Assembly: GCF_036059255.1 (NCBI RefSeq)
Contig: NZ_CP107947.1
Coordinates: forward strand, 4,960,001 to 5,024,000
From: Micromonospora sp. NBC_00389
GTDB taxonomy: Bacteria; Actinomycetota; Actinomycetes; Mycobacteriales; Micromonosporaceae
DNA: 64,000 bases
Direction of reading: 5' to 3'
The notes under the pieces were generated by a model. The model ran no database searches. It worked only from the letters and a program-made list of their open reading frames with translations, and was not told the origin of the DNA. Shown here one piece after another: positions 32,343 to 42,162 of this stretch. Both the position numbers and the translations under genes were made by a program. Numbering within the stretch: position 1 is the first letter of the stretch; every line of letters begins with the position of its first letter.

Positions 32343-33407
32343 TCAGCGAAGCCGCACGACCGGCAGTGGAAGGGTGGATTGGTTGGGCCGGTTGGCCTTG
32401 GCGACGTGTCCGCAGGCGGAGCATCCCTGCGAGGTGTACGCCGGGTCGACGTGCACGACCGCCACTGCGGACCGCTTCGCCTTGTAGGCGATGTACTGGC
32501 CGAGTTGGTGGAACGCCCACGAGTGCAGCGTGACCCGCTGGGGCCGTCGGAGCCGTACCCGGTCGCGGATGCCGCCCAGGTCTTCCAGGGCGATTCCGCG
32601 GCCGGTGCGTTCGGCCTCGGTCACGATGCTCTTGGCGATGCGGTGGTTGGTGTCGGCGGCAAACCGGGATTCCTTGCGGCGGCGTTTCTTCAGCAGCCGC
32701 TTGGCGGACTTGGTGCCGATGGCCTGGAGTTTCGCGCGGAGCCGCTGGTTGCGGTGCCGGATGCGGTTTGTGGCTTTGCCGCTGTGGTGGCGGCCGTCGG
32801 AGTCGGTGGCGAGGTTGGCGATGCCGAGGTCGACGCCGAGGAACCCGTCCGGTTCCTTGGTCGCGGTGTCGGGGATGTCGCAGGTGGCGTACAGGAACCA
32901 CTTGCCGTCGCGGCAGACCAGGTCCGACTCGCCGCGGCGGTGCGCGACCAGGGTGGCGTGCTGCTGGTCGGAGCAGCCGAGGCGGATCGGCCCGGATCGG
33001 CCAGCGACCGTCCAGATCGACACGGTGCGGGCAGCCAGTTGCCAGGACAGGCAACGGTCGTCGAACGGCTGCGCCGCGTCGCGACGGAACCGGATCGGTT
33101 TGCCCTCGGCGGCCTGGCGCCTCTTCGAGGCTGGCTTGCCGAGGTTGCCGGCCTGGATGTTGGCCGTCAGGGTGGCGTACGCGCCGGATACCTTCCGGGC
33201 GACGTGGATGGCGGGCTGCGCGGACAGACCCATGTCCTTCAACTGGCCGTAGGTGAGCCGCTGCAACGACTGCTTGGCGAACACCCGCCGCTGGTACGCC
33301 AGCCCGGAGGCGACGTTCGCAGCGTCGTTGCACAGGTCCAGAGTGGCCCGCAACGCCGTCTGCTGAGCGGCGTCCGGGAACAGCCGGACCTGCACGACAA
33401 TCTTCAC
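32343..33407 (-). pseudogene. tnpB: TnpB (RuvC-like RNA-guided nuclease family), frameshifted
   Basis: 354 residues remain in frame from the GTG at 33407 (VKIVVQVRLFPDA). RuvC parts: FLGVDLGIANLA with the first Asp, GIALEDLGGIR with the Glu, then DPAYTSQGCSACGHVAKANRP, the first zinc CxxC. An extra base at about 32372-32374 then breaks the frame. The expected FHCRSCGFAEHADRNAARNI, with the second CxxC and the third catalytic Asp, is read only in another frame (down to about 32290). As written, the nuclease would lack a catalytic residue. The GTG overlaps the stop of the 137-aa ORF upstream. Confidence 0.85.
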
Positions 33408-33817
33408 CAGGCGTCCTCGTCGTCCGCGTAGTCCTCTTCGGCTGCCATCGACGTCGGCCACCGCCGCCAGGCGGCCCGGTCCGCTTCGTCCTCGGAGCAG
33501 TGTGTCTCGATCATCAGGTGGGTCAGGGCGCCGTCGATGTACAGCACCGCCTGGTCGACGGTGCCGAGGTCCGGCGCGTCGTACCCGAGACGTGCCAGTG
33601 CGACGTCCAGCTCCGCTGCCCGCGCCTCGCTGGCCTGCTGCACGCTGCCCGCGTGGCGGCGTCGCGCTTCGGTCAGCCAGCCGGGCCTGCTGTCACGCAG
33701 CGACCGCACGTCCCTCTTCGTCCAGGGGCGGTCGAGTTTCGGCAGGTCCGCGTAGTCGATGCCGAGGACCTTGGCCGCCCATCTCGGCTTCACGACCTTG
33801 TCCAGTTTCGCAGGCAT
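33404..33817 (-). CDS. Small unknown ORF coupled to tnpB
   Basis: A 137-aa ORF beginning MPAKLDKVVKPRWAAKVLGI and ending in an acidic AAEEDYADDEDAW. It is helix-rich, with TKRDVRSLRDSRPGWLTEARRRH in the middle, and has no family that can be named. Its stop overlaps the tnpB GTG (GTGA), and its start lies 4 bases from where the tnpA remnant begins on the other strand. It seems to have replaced the N-terminal part of tnpA. It could be a TnpB accessory carried by this element, or host DNA captured by it. Confidence 0.5.
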   Translation of the reverse strand: MPAKLDKVVKPRWAAKVLGIDYADLPKLDRPWTKRDVRSLRDSRPGWLTEARRRHAGSVQQASEARAAELDVALARLGYDAPDLGTVDQAVLYIDGALTHLMIETHCSEDEADRAAWRRWPTSMAAEEDYADDEDAW

Positions 33818-33820
33818 GCC

Positions 33821-34018
33821 CACACCGTATCCACGCTGGTCAACCGACTCAAGGGCGTCTCGGCGCACTACCTGCGCAAGGAGTTCACCGGCCGGATCAA
33901 CCGGCACATCATCCACGGGCACCTGTGGTCCCCTTCGTACTTCGCCGCGTCCTGCGGCGGCGCCCCACTGGAAGTGATCAAGGACTACATCAACGGGCAG
34001 AAGCATCCCGGTCCGTGA
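33821..34018 (+). pseudogene. 3' fragment of IS200-type TnpA (Y1 transposase)
   Basis: Reads TVSTLVNRLKGVSAHYLRKE, WSPSYFAASCGGAPLEVIKD and YINGQKHPGP, then a stop. LKGVS-x-x-x-LRKEF and the Y-I-x-x-Q catalytic helix are the hallmarks of IS200 TnpA. The HUH metal site and first half are missing, so it is inactive. Confidence 0.8.
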
Positions 34019-34031
34019 CGCGATTCCTCCC

Positions 34032-34045
34032 GGCCCTGAAGGGCC
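34032..34045. repeat. Right-end hairpin of the IS200/IS605 element
   Basis: GGCCCT-GA-AGGGCC, a perfect 6-bp inverted repeat 13 bases after the tnpA stop, as expected for the tnpA-side end of the element. Confidence 0.55.
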
Positions 34046-34122
34046 AGCATTCCTCGCCAATCCAGTTGAGCTCCACCGATCACGCTCAGGGAACGTGCGA
34101 GGCGTACGTCGAGTGGCCCGGA

Positions 34123-35115
34123 TCAGACCTGCGTGATGACGTTCTTGCCGTACGAGGACAGGGTCTTCTCCTTGTCGTCATGCATGAGGTAGAGGGCGAA
34201 GTTGTGCACCCCGATCTCCTTGAGCTCCTGCAGCCGGTCGACATGGGCTGACTCGGGGCCGACGAGGCAGAACCGGTCGACGATCTCATCGGGCACGAAG
34301 TCGGTGGACGGATTGCCGGCGCGGCCGTGGTGTGCATAGTCGTAGCCCTCGCGCCCCCTGATGTAGTCGGTGAGCGCCTTCGGCACGACCCCGGAATCAC
34401 CGTAGCGGGCGACCAGGTCGGCCACATGGTTGCCGACCATGCCGCCGAACCAGCGCAGCTGATCCCGTTGGTGCGCGACGTTGGTGCCCACGTAGGCCGG
34501 CGCGGCCACGCACATCGTGATCGAGTCGGGATCTCGACCTGCTGCGGTGGCCGCATCGCGTACCGAGCCGATCGTCCAGCGGGCGATGTCGGGATCGGCC
34601 GTCTGCAGGATGAAGCCGTCGGCCTGCTCGCCGACCAGCCGCAGCGCTTTCGGGCCGTAGGCGGCCATCCAGATCTCCAGCCTGCCGTCACGCACCCACG
34701 GGATGCGCACCGGCGTGCCGTGGTGTTCGACCTCGTTGCCTTCGGCCAGCTCCTTGATCACGTGCATCGCTTCTTTCAGCGTGGCCAGGCTCGCCGGCGG
34801 CTGGCCGATGACCCGCCGGGCCGAGTCGCCGCGGCCGATCCCGCACACCGTGCGGTTGCCGAACATGTCGTTGAGCGTGGCGAAGAGCGACGCGGTGACC
34901 GACCAGTCGCGGGTGCTCGGGTTGGTCACCATCGGCCCGACGATCAGGTGCTTTGTTGCGGCGAGGACCTGCGAGTAGATGACGAACGGCTCCTGCCACA
35001 GCACGCAGGAGTCGAACGTCCACCCGTAGCGAAACCCGTTGTCCTCGGCGGCGGTGAGGCCGGCCACGACGTCGCGCGCCGGCGGGTCGGTCTGGAGTAC
35101 GACACCGAAGTCCAC
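34123..35115 (-). CDS. LLM class F420-type oxidoreductase of the pyrimidine operon
   Basis: A 330-aa luciferase-like TIM barrel, similar in outline to the TIGR03842 group. Signs: MDFGVVLQTDPPARDVV, AAEDNGFRYGWTFDSCVLW, PMVTNPSTRDWSVTASLFAT, VCGIGRGDSARRVIG, IWMAAYGPKALRLVGEQADG. It would use F420 or FMN. It is the last gene of the leftward operon, 11 bases after dihydropyrimidinase with a CTCCTTTT-complement ribosome site. No dihydropyrimidine dehydrogenase gene is near, so this enzyme is a candidate for the first reductive step or for a side reaction on hydantoin-like compounds. That is inference. Confidence 0.85.
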   Translation of the reverse strand: MDFGVVLQTDPPARDVVAGLTAAEDNGFRYGWTFDSCVLWQEPFVIYSQVLAATKHLIVGPMVTNPSTRDWSVTASLFATLNDMFGNRTVCGIGRGDSARRVIGQPPASLATLKEAMHVIKELAEGNEVEHHGTPVRIPWVRDGRLEIWMAAYGPKALRLVGEQADGFILQTADPDIARWTIGSVRDAATAAGRDPDSITMCVAAPAYVGTNVAHQRDQLRWFGGMVGNHVADLVARYGDSGVVPKALTDYIRGREGYDYAHHGRAGNPSTDFVPDEIVDRFCLVGPESAHVDRLQELKEIGVHNFALYLMHDDKEKTLSSYGKNVITQV

Positions 35116-35126
35116 GGCTCCTCCTT

Positions 35127-36530
35127 TTAGACCAGGTACTGACTGAGATCGCGCTTCAGGAACCTGCCGTGCCCGGCCGCGCCGTGAAAGGCGTTGTCGT
35201 CGACCACGACTCGACCACGGGACAGCACGGTGGAGACCTTTCCGGTCAGCTCCATGCCCTCGTACGCGGAATAGTCCACGTTCATGTGGTGCGTGCTGGC
35301 CGAGATGGTCTGCTGGGCCGTCGGGTCGTACACCGTGATGTCCGCGTCGGCGCCCGGCGCGATGACGCCCTTACGCGGGTAGAGCCCGAACATCCTGGCG
35401 GGCGTGGTCGAGCTGATCTCCACCCAGCGCGGCAGGGTGATCTCGCCTTTCACGACGCCCTGATAGAGCAGGTCCATCCGGTGCTCGACGCCGGGCATCC
35501 CGTTCGGGATCTTGGAGAAGTCGCCCCGGCCCAGCTCCTTCTGGTCCTTGAAGCAGAAGGGGCAGTGGTCGGTGGACACCAGCGACAGGTCGTTGGTGCG
35601 CAGGCCCCGCCACAGTTCCGCCTGGTGCTCCTTGGGGCGCAGCGGGGGAGAGGCGACGTATTTCGCGCCCTCGAAGTCGGGCTTGGCCAGATCCTCCAGC
35701 GACAGGAACAGGTACTGCGGGCAGGTCTCGGCGAACACGTTCTGCCCGGTGTCACGCGCCTGGGTGACCGCGTCCAGGGCGTGCGCGGCGGAGAGGTGCA
35801 CGATGTACAGCGGCGCGCCGGTGACCTTGGCCAGCGCGATCGCCCGCGAGGTCGCCTCGCCTTCCAGCTCGGGCGGCCGGGTCAGGCCGTGCTGCACCGG
35901 GTCGGTCTGACCGTTGGCCAGCGCCTGCGCGACGAGCTGGTCGATGGCGATGCCGTTCTCCGCGTGCATCATGATCATCGACCCGGTGTTCCGGGCCTTC
36001 TGCATCGCCCGCAGGATCTCCCCGTCGGTGGCGTAGAAGACCCCTGGATAGGCCATGAACATCTTGAACGTGTTGACGCCCGCGTCGATGCAGGCGTCCA
36101 TCTCCTTCAGAGACGTGTCGTTGACGTCTGAGATGATCATGTGGAACCCGTAGTCGATCGCGCAGTTGCCGTCGGCCTTGCTGTGCCACTTGTCCAGCGC
36201 GGACAGCACGGATGTGCCCTTGCCCTGTACGGCGAAGTCGACGATGGTCGTCGTGCCGCCCCAGGCTGCCGCGATTGTCCCGGTCTCGAAATTGTCCGCC
36301 GAGAACGTGCCGCCGAACGGCATCTCCATGTGGGTGTGGCCGTCGATGCCGCCCGGCACCACGTACTTCCCGGTGGCGTCGATCGCGCGCTCGGCACCGG
36401 ACGTCCACTGCTCGGCCAGACCCGAGTCGGGCGCGGCGAGCGCCGCTATCCGCTCGCCCTCGACCAGCACGTCCGCCGGGTACGCCCCGGTGGCGTTGAC
36501 GATTGTTCCGTTGCGGATGACGATGCTCAC
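35127..36530 (-). CDS. hydA: Dihydropyrimidinase (D-hydantoinase family)
   Basis: A 467-aa cyclic amidohydrolase that opens dihydrouracil or dihydrothymine to N-carbamoyl-beta-amino acids. Signs: VIRNGTIVNATGAYPADVLV, the zinc motif GGIDGHTHMEMPFGG, the carboxylated-lysine region NTFKMFMAYPG, MHAENG, APLYIVHLSAAHAL, SLVSTDHCPF and a C-terminal DPTAQQTISASTHHMNVDYS. Length fits the family (450-480). The start is GTG at 36530, which overlaps the ureidopropionase stop as GTGA. Cytoplasmic. The neighbours supply the next step and the uptake. Confidence 0.93.
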   Translation of the reverse strand: MSIVIRNGTIVNATGAYPADVLVEGERIAALAAPDSGLAEQWTSGAERAIDATGKYVVPGGIDGHTHMEMPFGGTFSADNFETGTIAAAWGGTTTIVDFAVQGKGTSVLSALDKWHSKADGNCAIDYGFHMIISDVNDTSLKEMDACIDAGVNTFKMFMAYPGVFYATDGEILRAMQKARNTGSMIMMHAENGIAIDQLVAQALANGQTDPVQHGLTRPPELEGEATSRAIALAKVTGAPLYIVHLSAAHALDAVTQARDTGQNVFAETCPQYLFLSLEDLAKPDFEGAKYVASPPLRPKEHQAELWRGLRTNDLSLVSTDHCPFCFKDQKELGRGDFSKIPNGMPGVEHRMDLLYQGVVKGEITLPRWVEISSTTPARMFGLYPRKGVIAPGADADITVYDPTAQQTISASTHHMNVDYSAYEGMELTGKVSTVLSRGRVVVDDNAFHGAAGHGRFLKRDLSQYLV

Positions 36531-37365
36531 GGCTTCACCAGCGATTCGTACGTGTCGGGACGGCGGTCGCGGTAGAACGCCCACAGGTCACGGACCTCGG
36601 CCAGCTTGTCCATGTCCAGGTCGCGGACGACAACCTCCGCTTCGCTGTCCGACGCCGCGTCGCCGACCAGTTGCCCGCGCGGGTCCACGAAGTACGACTG
36701 GCCGTAGAAGTCGTTGTCGCCCAACGGTTCCACGCCGACCCGGTTGATCGCGCCGACGTAGTACTCGTTGGCGACCGCGGCCGCGGGCTGCTCCAGCCGC
36801 CACAGGTACTCCGACAGGCCGCGGCTGGTCGCCGACGGGTTGAAAACGATCTTCGCGCCGGCCAGGCCGAGCGCCCGCCAGCCCTCGGGGAAGTGCCGCT
36901 CGTAGCAGATGTAGACGCCGATGCGCCCCACGGCGGTGTCGAACACCGGATAGCCGAGGTTTCCCGGCCGGAAGTAGAACTTCTCCCAGAACCCCTTCAC
37001 CTGCGGAATGTGGTTCTTCCGGTGCTTGCCGAGGTAGGTGCCGTCGGCGTCGATCACCGCGGCGGTGTTGTAGTAGACACCGGGCTGCTCCTGCTCGTAC
37101 ATCGGCACGATCAGCACCACGCCGTGCTGCTCGGCGACCTCGCGCATCAGCGCGGTCGTCGGCCCGTCCGGGATGGCCTCCGTGTACGAGTAGTAGTCCG
37201 CGTCCTGGATCTGGCAGAAGTACGGGCCGTAGAACAACTCCTGCAGGCAGACCACCTGTGCGCCCTGCGAGGCGGCGCTGCGGATGGCGTCGACCGCGTT
37301 GGCGATCATCGACTCCTTGTCGCCGGTCCACTTCTGCTGCACCAGCCCGGCTCGGATGATGTTGC

Positions 37366-37369
<4 letters not shown>
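36527..37369 (-). CDS. Beta-ureidopropionase (nitrilase superfamily)
   Basis: A 280-aa C-N hydrolase. The catalytic triad is seen as Glu in VCLQELFYGPYFC, Lys in GKHRKNHIP, and Cys in GVYICYERHFPEGW. Other family marks: GVVLIVPMYEQEQPGVYYN, NPSATSRGLSEYLW, and FYGQSYFVDPRGQ. It would turn N-carbamoyl-beta-alanine into beta-alanine, CO2 and ammonia; N-carbamoylputrescine or N-carbamoyl-amino-acid hydrolases are close relatives. ATG 37369 overlaps the permease stop by ATGA and fixes the start. The gene order permease-ureidopropionase-dihydropyrimidinase supports the pyrimidine role. Confidence 0.9.
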
Positions 37370-38922
<1,553 letters not shown>

Positions 38923-38933
38923 CGGTCACCTCC

Positions 38934-38953
38934 CTGTTACGCTGCCGCAACAG
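38934..38953. promoter_or_regulatory. Possible operator in front of the permease operon
   Basis: CTGTT-N10-AACAG is an inverted repeat whose edge is 11 bases from the permease start and touches the ribosome site. It could be a PucR or other regulator site. The rest of 38954-39163 holds two partial repeats (AGTGTCCAC, CTGTGTCCAC) and no gene. Confidence 0.3.
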
Positions 38954-39163
38954 CGGCCGGCCAGCCGGCGCGCGAGCTGCGGGTGGGGGCGGATCAGCTC
39001 GATCTTTATCTCGGAATGGTGGGTGTCCCGGACCCGCCACGGGCAGCGGCAAAGTGTCCACGCTTGCCGTGATCAGGGCACACTGTGTCCACCCGCACGG
39101 CCGCACCGAGCTGTCAATCGGCGCGGTGGCTCGATTCGCAACTCCTGCTGGACCCTTGACCCG

Positions 39164-40768
39164 TCACGCCTCGTCGAGTTCGTGCACCAGGAGGGCGACG
39201 TACAGCGACAGCATCGACTCCGGGTCCTCCAGCGACACCCCGAGCACCTGCGCGATCCGCGACAGCTGCTGGTAGTAGGCCGTACGCGACAGGTGCGCGG
39301 CCGCGGCCGCCGCCGACTTGTTCCCGCCCTGCTCGCAGAAGCAGCGCAGCAGCTCCACGAGCCGGCTGCGCTGGCTGGCGTCCCGCGCCAACAGCGGACT
39401 CAACTCGCGGTCCGCGAATGCCCGGACCCGCTCGTCGTCGCGCAACAGATGCAGGAGGCCGCGCAGGCGCACATTGTCCAGCTTGTGGTAGAGCTGCGTG
39501 CCGGGGGAGCGTAGGGCCGCCCCCGCCACGTGGGCGGCCTCGCCCAGGCTGCGGCGCACCTCGGCGACGTGGGACACCGTGGTGCCGACCGCCACCAGCA
39601 CCGGACCGGCCGCGGAGCGATGCACCTCTCTGGCCAACCGGCGCAGTACCGGGTCGACCCCGGCCTGCGCGGGCAGCGACAACAACGCCCGAACGCTTGT
39701 GTCGTCCACGACGCCCACCAGGGCGGGCACGGCCATCCGCCGCGCGGCCAACGCCGTCCCCTCCGCGAGGTCGCGCAACACCTCCTGCCAGGCCAGCGCA
39801 GGGGCGCGCGGCGTCCCGGTCGCGGGCCGGATCGCGACCCCGACCAGCTGCCGCCGCTCGAGGCCAACGCCCAGCGCGGCCGTCCGGGCGGCCAGATCCG
39901 GGGGCGGTACCGCCTGACCGAGCAGCTGCGCGAGCAGCATGCGGTGCGTCTGCCGCTCCAGACTCTCCCGATCGCGCGCCACGAGCCGGTGCACCGCCAG
40001 CGCCGACGCGGCCCGCTCTGCGACCACAACGTGCCGGTGCGGTGGAGGAGCCGGCGAGAGCAGGACCAGGCGCCCCCAGTCTGCGCCCTGCGCGCCGACC
40101 ATCGTGACCAACCAGCCGGACTCCTCGTCGTAGGCGGTCCGGTCCGGCGCGGCCACCGACCGGGACCGCTGACCCCAGTCGGCCAACAGCTCGGTGGGAT
40201 TCTGCCCGGCCGCGTCGTACGCGAGCACCTCGTGCCCCAGCGTCTCCAGCACCACCGGCAGTCCGGAGATCCTGGCCACCTCGCGCAGCACCTCGGCCGG
40301 CTCCGCCCCGGCCACGGTGAGCGACGTGAACGTCTCGTGCACCTGCTCGGCAGCCCGCAGCTCGGCGAGCTGCGCGTCGACGATCAGCGCCACCACCGCC
40401 TCGGTGACGGACACGAACCTCGTCTCCTCGGCGAGCGTGATCAGGGGGAGTCGGTGCCGGTCGGCCGCTGCCACGAGCGCCTCCGGTATCCGGTCACTCC
40501 ACCGCCGGACCAACTCGATCACCAGTCCCGCCGCGCGGACCGCGGCCAGGTCGTCCACATACCTCGTGAGCGCCGCCGCTTCGTCCGGCAGCGCGATTCC
40601 GGTGGTCAGCACCAGTTCTCCGCCGCGCAGCAGGTGCGCTATGTCGGCGACCTCCGCCACGTGGACCCAGCGGACCCGGCCCTGCATGCCGGCCGACCCG
40701 GCCACCACCTGCGGCTTTGCGCGCCGGATCACCGGCAACGCGATGGCTTCTGCGACGGAGGGGTACAT
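39164..40768 (-). CDS. PucR family transcriptional regulator
   Basis: A 534-aa purine/pyrimidine catabolism regulator. Residues 5-125 form the PucR N-terminal domain (VAEAIALPVIRRAKPQVVAG, VRWVHVAEVADIAHLLRGGEL, VLTTGIALP). The middle is a GGDEF-like degenerate region. The C-terminal HTH_30 domain has LLRCFCEQGGNKSAAAAAAH and LSRTAYYQQLSRIAQVLGVS. Such proteins sense nucleobase-pathway intermediates and usually activate the catabolic genes. It lies between the two halves of the pathway and is divergent from the aminotransferase. ATG 40768 has CAGGAGG 6 bases before it; a longer opening upstream has no support. Confidence 0.92.
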   Translation of the reverse strand: MYPSVAEAIALPVIRRAKPQVVAGSAGMQGRVRWVHVAEVADIAHLLRGGELVLTTGIALPDEAAALTRYVDDLAAVRAAGLVIELVRRWSDRIPEALVAAADRHRLPLITLAEETRFVSVTEAVVALIVDAQLAELRAAEQVHETFTSLTVAGAEPAEVLREVARISGLPVVLETLGHEVLAYDAAGQNPTELLADWGQRSRSVAAPDRTAYDEESGWLVTMVGAQGADWGRLVLLSPAPPPHRHVVVAERAASALAVHRLVARDRESLERQTHRMLLAQLLGQAVPPPDLAARTAALGVGLERRQLVGVAIRPATGTPRAPALAWQEVLRDLAEGTALAARRMAVPALVGVVDDTSVRALLSLPAQAGVDPVLRRLAREVHRSAAGPVLVAVGTTVSHVAEVRRSLGEAAHVAGAALRSPGTQLYHKLDNVRLRGLLHLLRDDERVRAFADRELSPLLARDASQRSRLVELLRCFCEQGGNKSAAAAAAHLSRTAYYQQLSRIAQVLGVSLEDPESMLSLYVALLVHELDEA

Positions 40769-40896
40769 CGCTGCCTCCTGTGGGCGGGACTGCACAGAAC
40801 GTAATGCCCTTGCCCCCAGAGCGGCACAGGTTGTGCATAGCGGTTGGACAACGATTGCCGCCACACTCGCCGTACGGACGAGATAGGGAGGGCGCG
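40769..40896. promoter_or_regulatory. Divergent promoter region of pucR and the aminotransferase operon
   Basis: This 128-base region serves both genes. It contains an imperfect inverted pair GTTGT (40830-40834) and ACAAC (40848-40852) over a stretch with lower GC, and a TTGGACAA that may be a -35. These would suit control by PucR. Confidence 0.4.
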
Positions 40897-42162
40897 ATGG
40901 CGCACCGCGAGCTGCTGGCCAGACACCGGTCCGTGATGCCGAACTGGCTGGCGCTGTACTACGAGCAGCCGATCGAGATCGCCAGCGCGCACGGTCGCCG
41001 GGTGACCGATCGCGAGGGCCGCACGTACCTCGACTTCTTCGGCGGCATTCTCACCAACTCAGTCGGCTACGACGTGGCCGAGATCAGCGACGCGGTCCGC
41101 TCGCAGCTCGACACCGGCGTGCTGCACTCCTCGACGCTGTACCTGATCGAGTCGCAGGTCGAGCTCGCCGAGAAGATCGCGCACCTGTCCGGGATCCCGG
41201 ACGCGAAGGTGTTCTTCACGAACTCGGGTACGGAGGCCAACGAGACCGCGTTGATGCTCGCCACGCAGTACCGCCGCAGCGGGCAGGTGCTCGCGCTGCG
41301 CAACTCGTACCACGGGCGCGCGTTCGCCACCGTCGCGATCACCGGCATCCGCGGCTGGTCGGCCAGTGAGCTCAGCCCGATCAAGGTGAGCTGGGTGCAC
41401 GGTGGCTACCGGTACCGCAGCCCCTTCAAGGACCTGTCGGACGCCGATTACGTCAAGGCGTGCGTCGCCGACCTGCGCGAGGTGATCGAGACCGCGACCG
41501 CCGGCGACGTGGCGTGCATGATCGTCGAGCCGATCCAGGGCGTGGGCGGTTTCGCCTCCCCGCCCGACGGCCTGTTCCGCGAGTTCAAGAAGGTGCTCGA
41601 CGAGTACGGCATCCTGCTCGTCTCCGACGAGGTCCAGACCGGTTGGGGCCGTACCGGCGAGCACTTCTGGGGCATCCAGGCGCACGACGTCGTGCCGGAC
41701 GCGATGACCTTCGCCAAAGGACTCGGCAATGGTCTGGCGATCGGCGGTGTCGTCGCGCGCGCGGAACTCATGGACTGCCTGCAGGCCAACTCGATCTCCA
41801 CCGCGGGGGCCCTTGCCACCCTCAACTACCTCCTCGACCACGACCTGCAGGCGAACGCCGCAAAGCTGGGAAACCGCCTGATCCATGGCCTTCGCTCGGT
41901 CGCCGCGACGCATCCGGTGGTCGGCGACGTACGCGGCAAGGGTCTGATGCTCGCCCTCGAGTTCGTCGGCCCGGCCGGCGAACCCAATCCCGCGGCCGCA
42001 GCCGCCCTGCTGGAGGAAGCGCGCAGTCGCGGACTGCTGGTCGGCAAGGGCGGCCTGCACGGCAACGTGATCCGGCTGGCGCCGCCGATGACGCTCACCG
42101 AGGACGAGGCCGACGAGGCGCTGGGCATCCTCGCTGAGGCAATTGAGGCGGTGTCGGCATGA
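40897..42162 (+). CDS. Class III (omega) aminotransferase, probably beta-alanine/beta-aminoisobutyrate
   Basis: A 421-aa PLP enzyme. Fold type I class III marks: YLDFFGGILTNSVGY, FFTNSGTEANETALMLA (phosphate site), NSYHGRAFATVAITG, MIVEPIQGVGGFASPPDG, LLVSDEVQTGWGRTGEHFWG (Asp of the PLP ring), TFAKGLGNGLAIGGVVA with the Schiff-base lysine. It should convert beta-alanine or beta-aminoisobutyrate to malonate or methylmalonate semialdehyde, the substrate of the next gene. Alanine-glyoxylate transaminase 2 is a close relative. Starts ATG 40897 after AGGGAGGGC. Coupled by ATGA to mmsA. Confidence 0.9.
   Translation: MAHRELLARHRSVMPNWLALYYEQPIEIASAHGRRVTDREGRTYLDFFGGILTNSVGYDVAEISDAVRSQLDTGVLHSSTLYLIESQVELAEKIAHLSGIPDAKVFFTNSGTEANETALMLATQYRRSGQVLALRNSYHGRAFATVAITGIRGWSASELSPIKVSWVHGGYRYRSPFKDLSDADYVKACVADLREVIETATAGDVACMIVEPIQGVGGFASPPDGLFREFKKVLDEYGILLVSDEVQTGWGRTGEHFWGIQAHDVVPDAMTFAKGLGNGLAIGGVVARAELMDCLQANSISTAGALATLNYLLDHDLQANAAKLGNRLIHGLRSVAATHPVVGDVRGKGLMLALEFVGPAGEPNPAAAAALLEEARSRGLLVGKGGLHGNVIRLAPPMTLTEDEADEALGILAEAIEAVSA

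Larger units (their letters stand above)
32197..34050. mobile_element. Decayed IS200/IS605-type element
   Basis: Contains a leftward tnpB with a frameshift, a rightward 3' fragment of tnpA, and a small coupled ORF. Hairpins at both ends, TCGACCCTGGAGGGCCGA (32201-32218) and GGCCCTGAAGGGCC (34032-34045), look like the subterminal structures that TnpA binds in this family. The divergent tnpA/tnpB layout is that of IS605. No TnpA N-terminus remains, so it cannot move by itself. Confidence 0.75.

Noticed and set aside
32343..33407. Reading the TnpB gene as a Cas12-type CRISPR effector
   Set aside because: No repeat array or Cas1/Cas2 lies in the window. Size, IS605-type hairpins and the tnpA remnant place it as a transposon TnpB.
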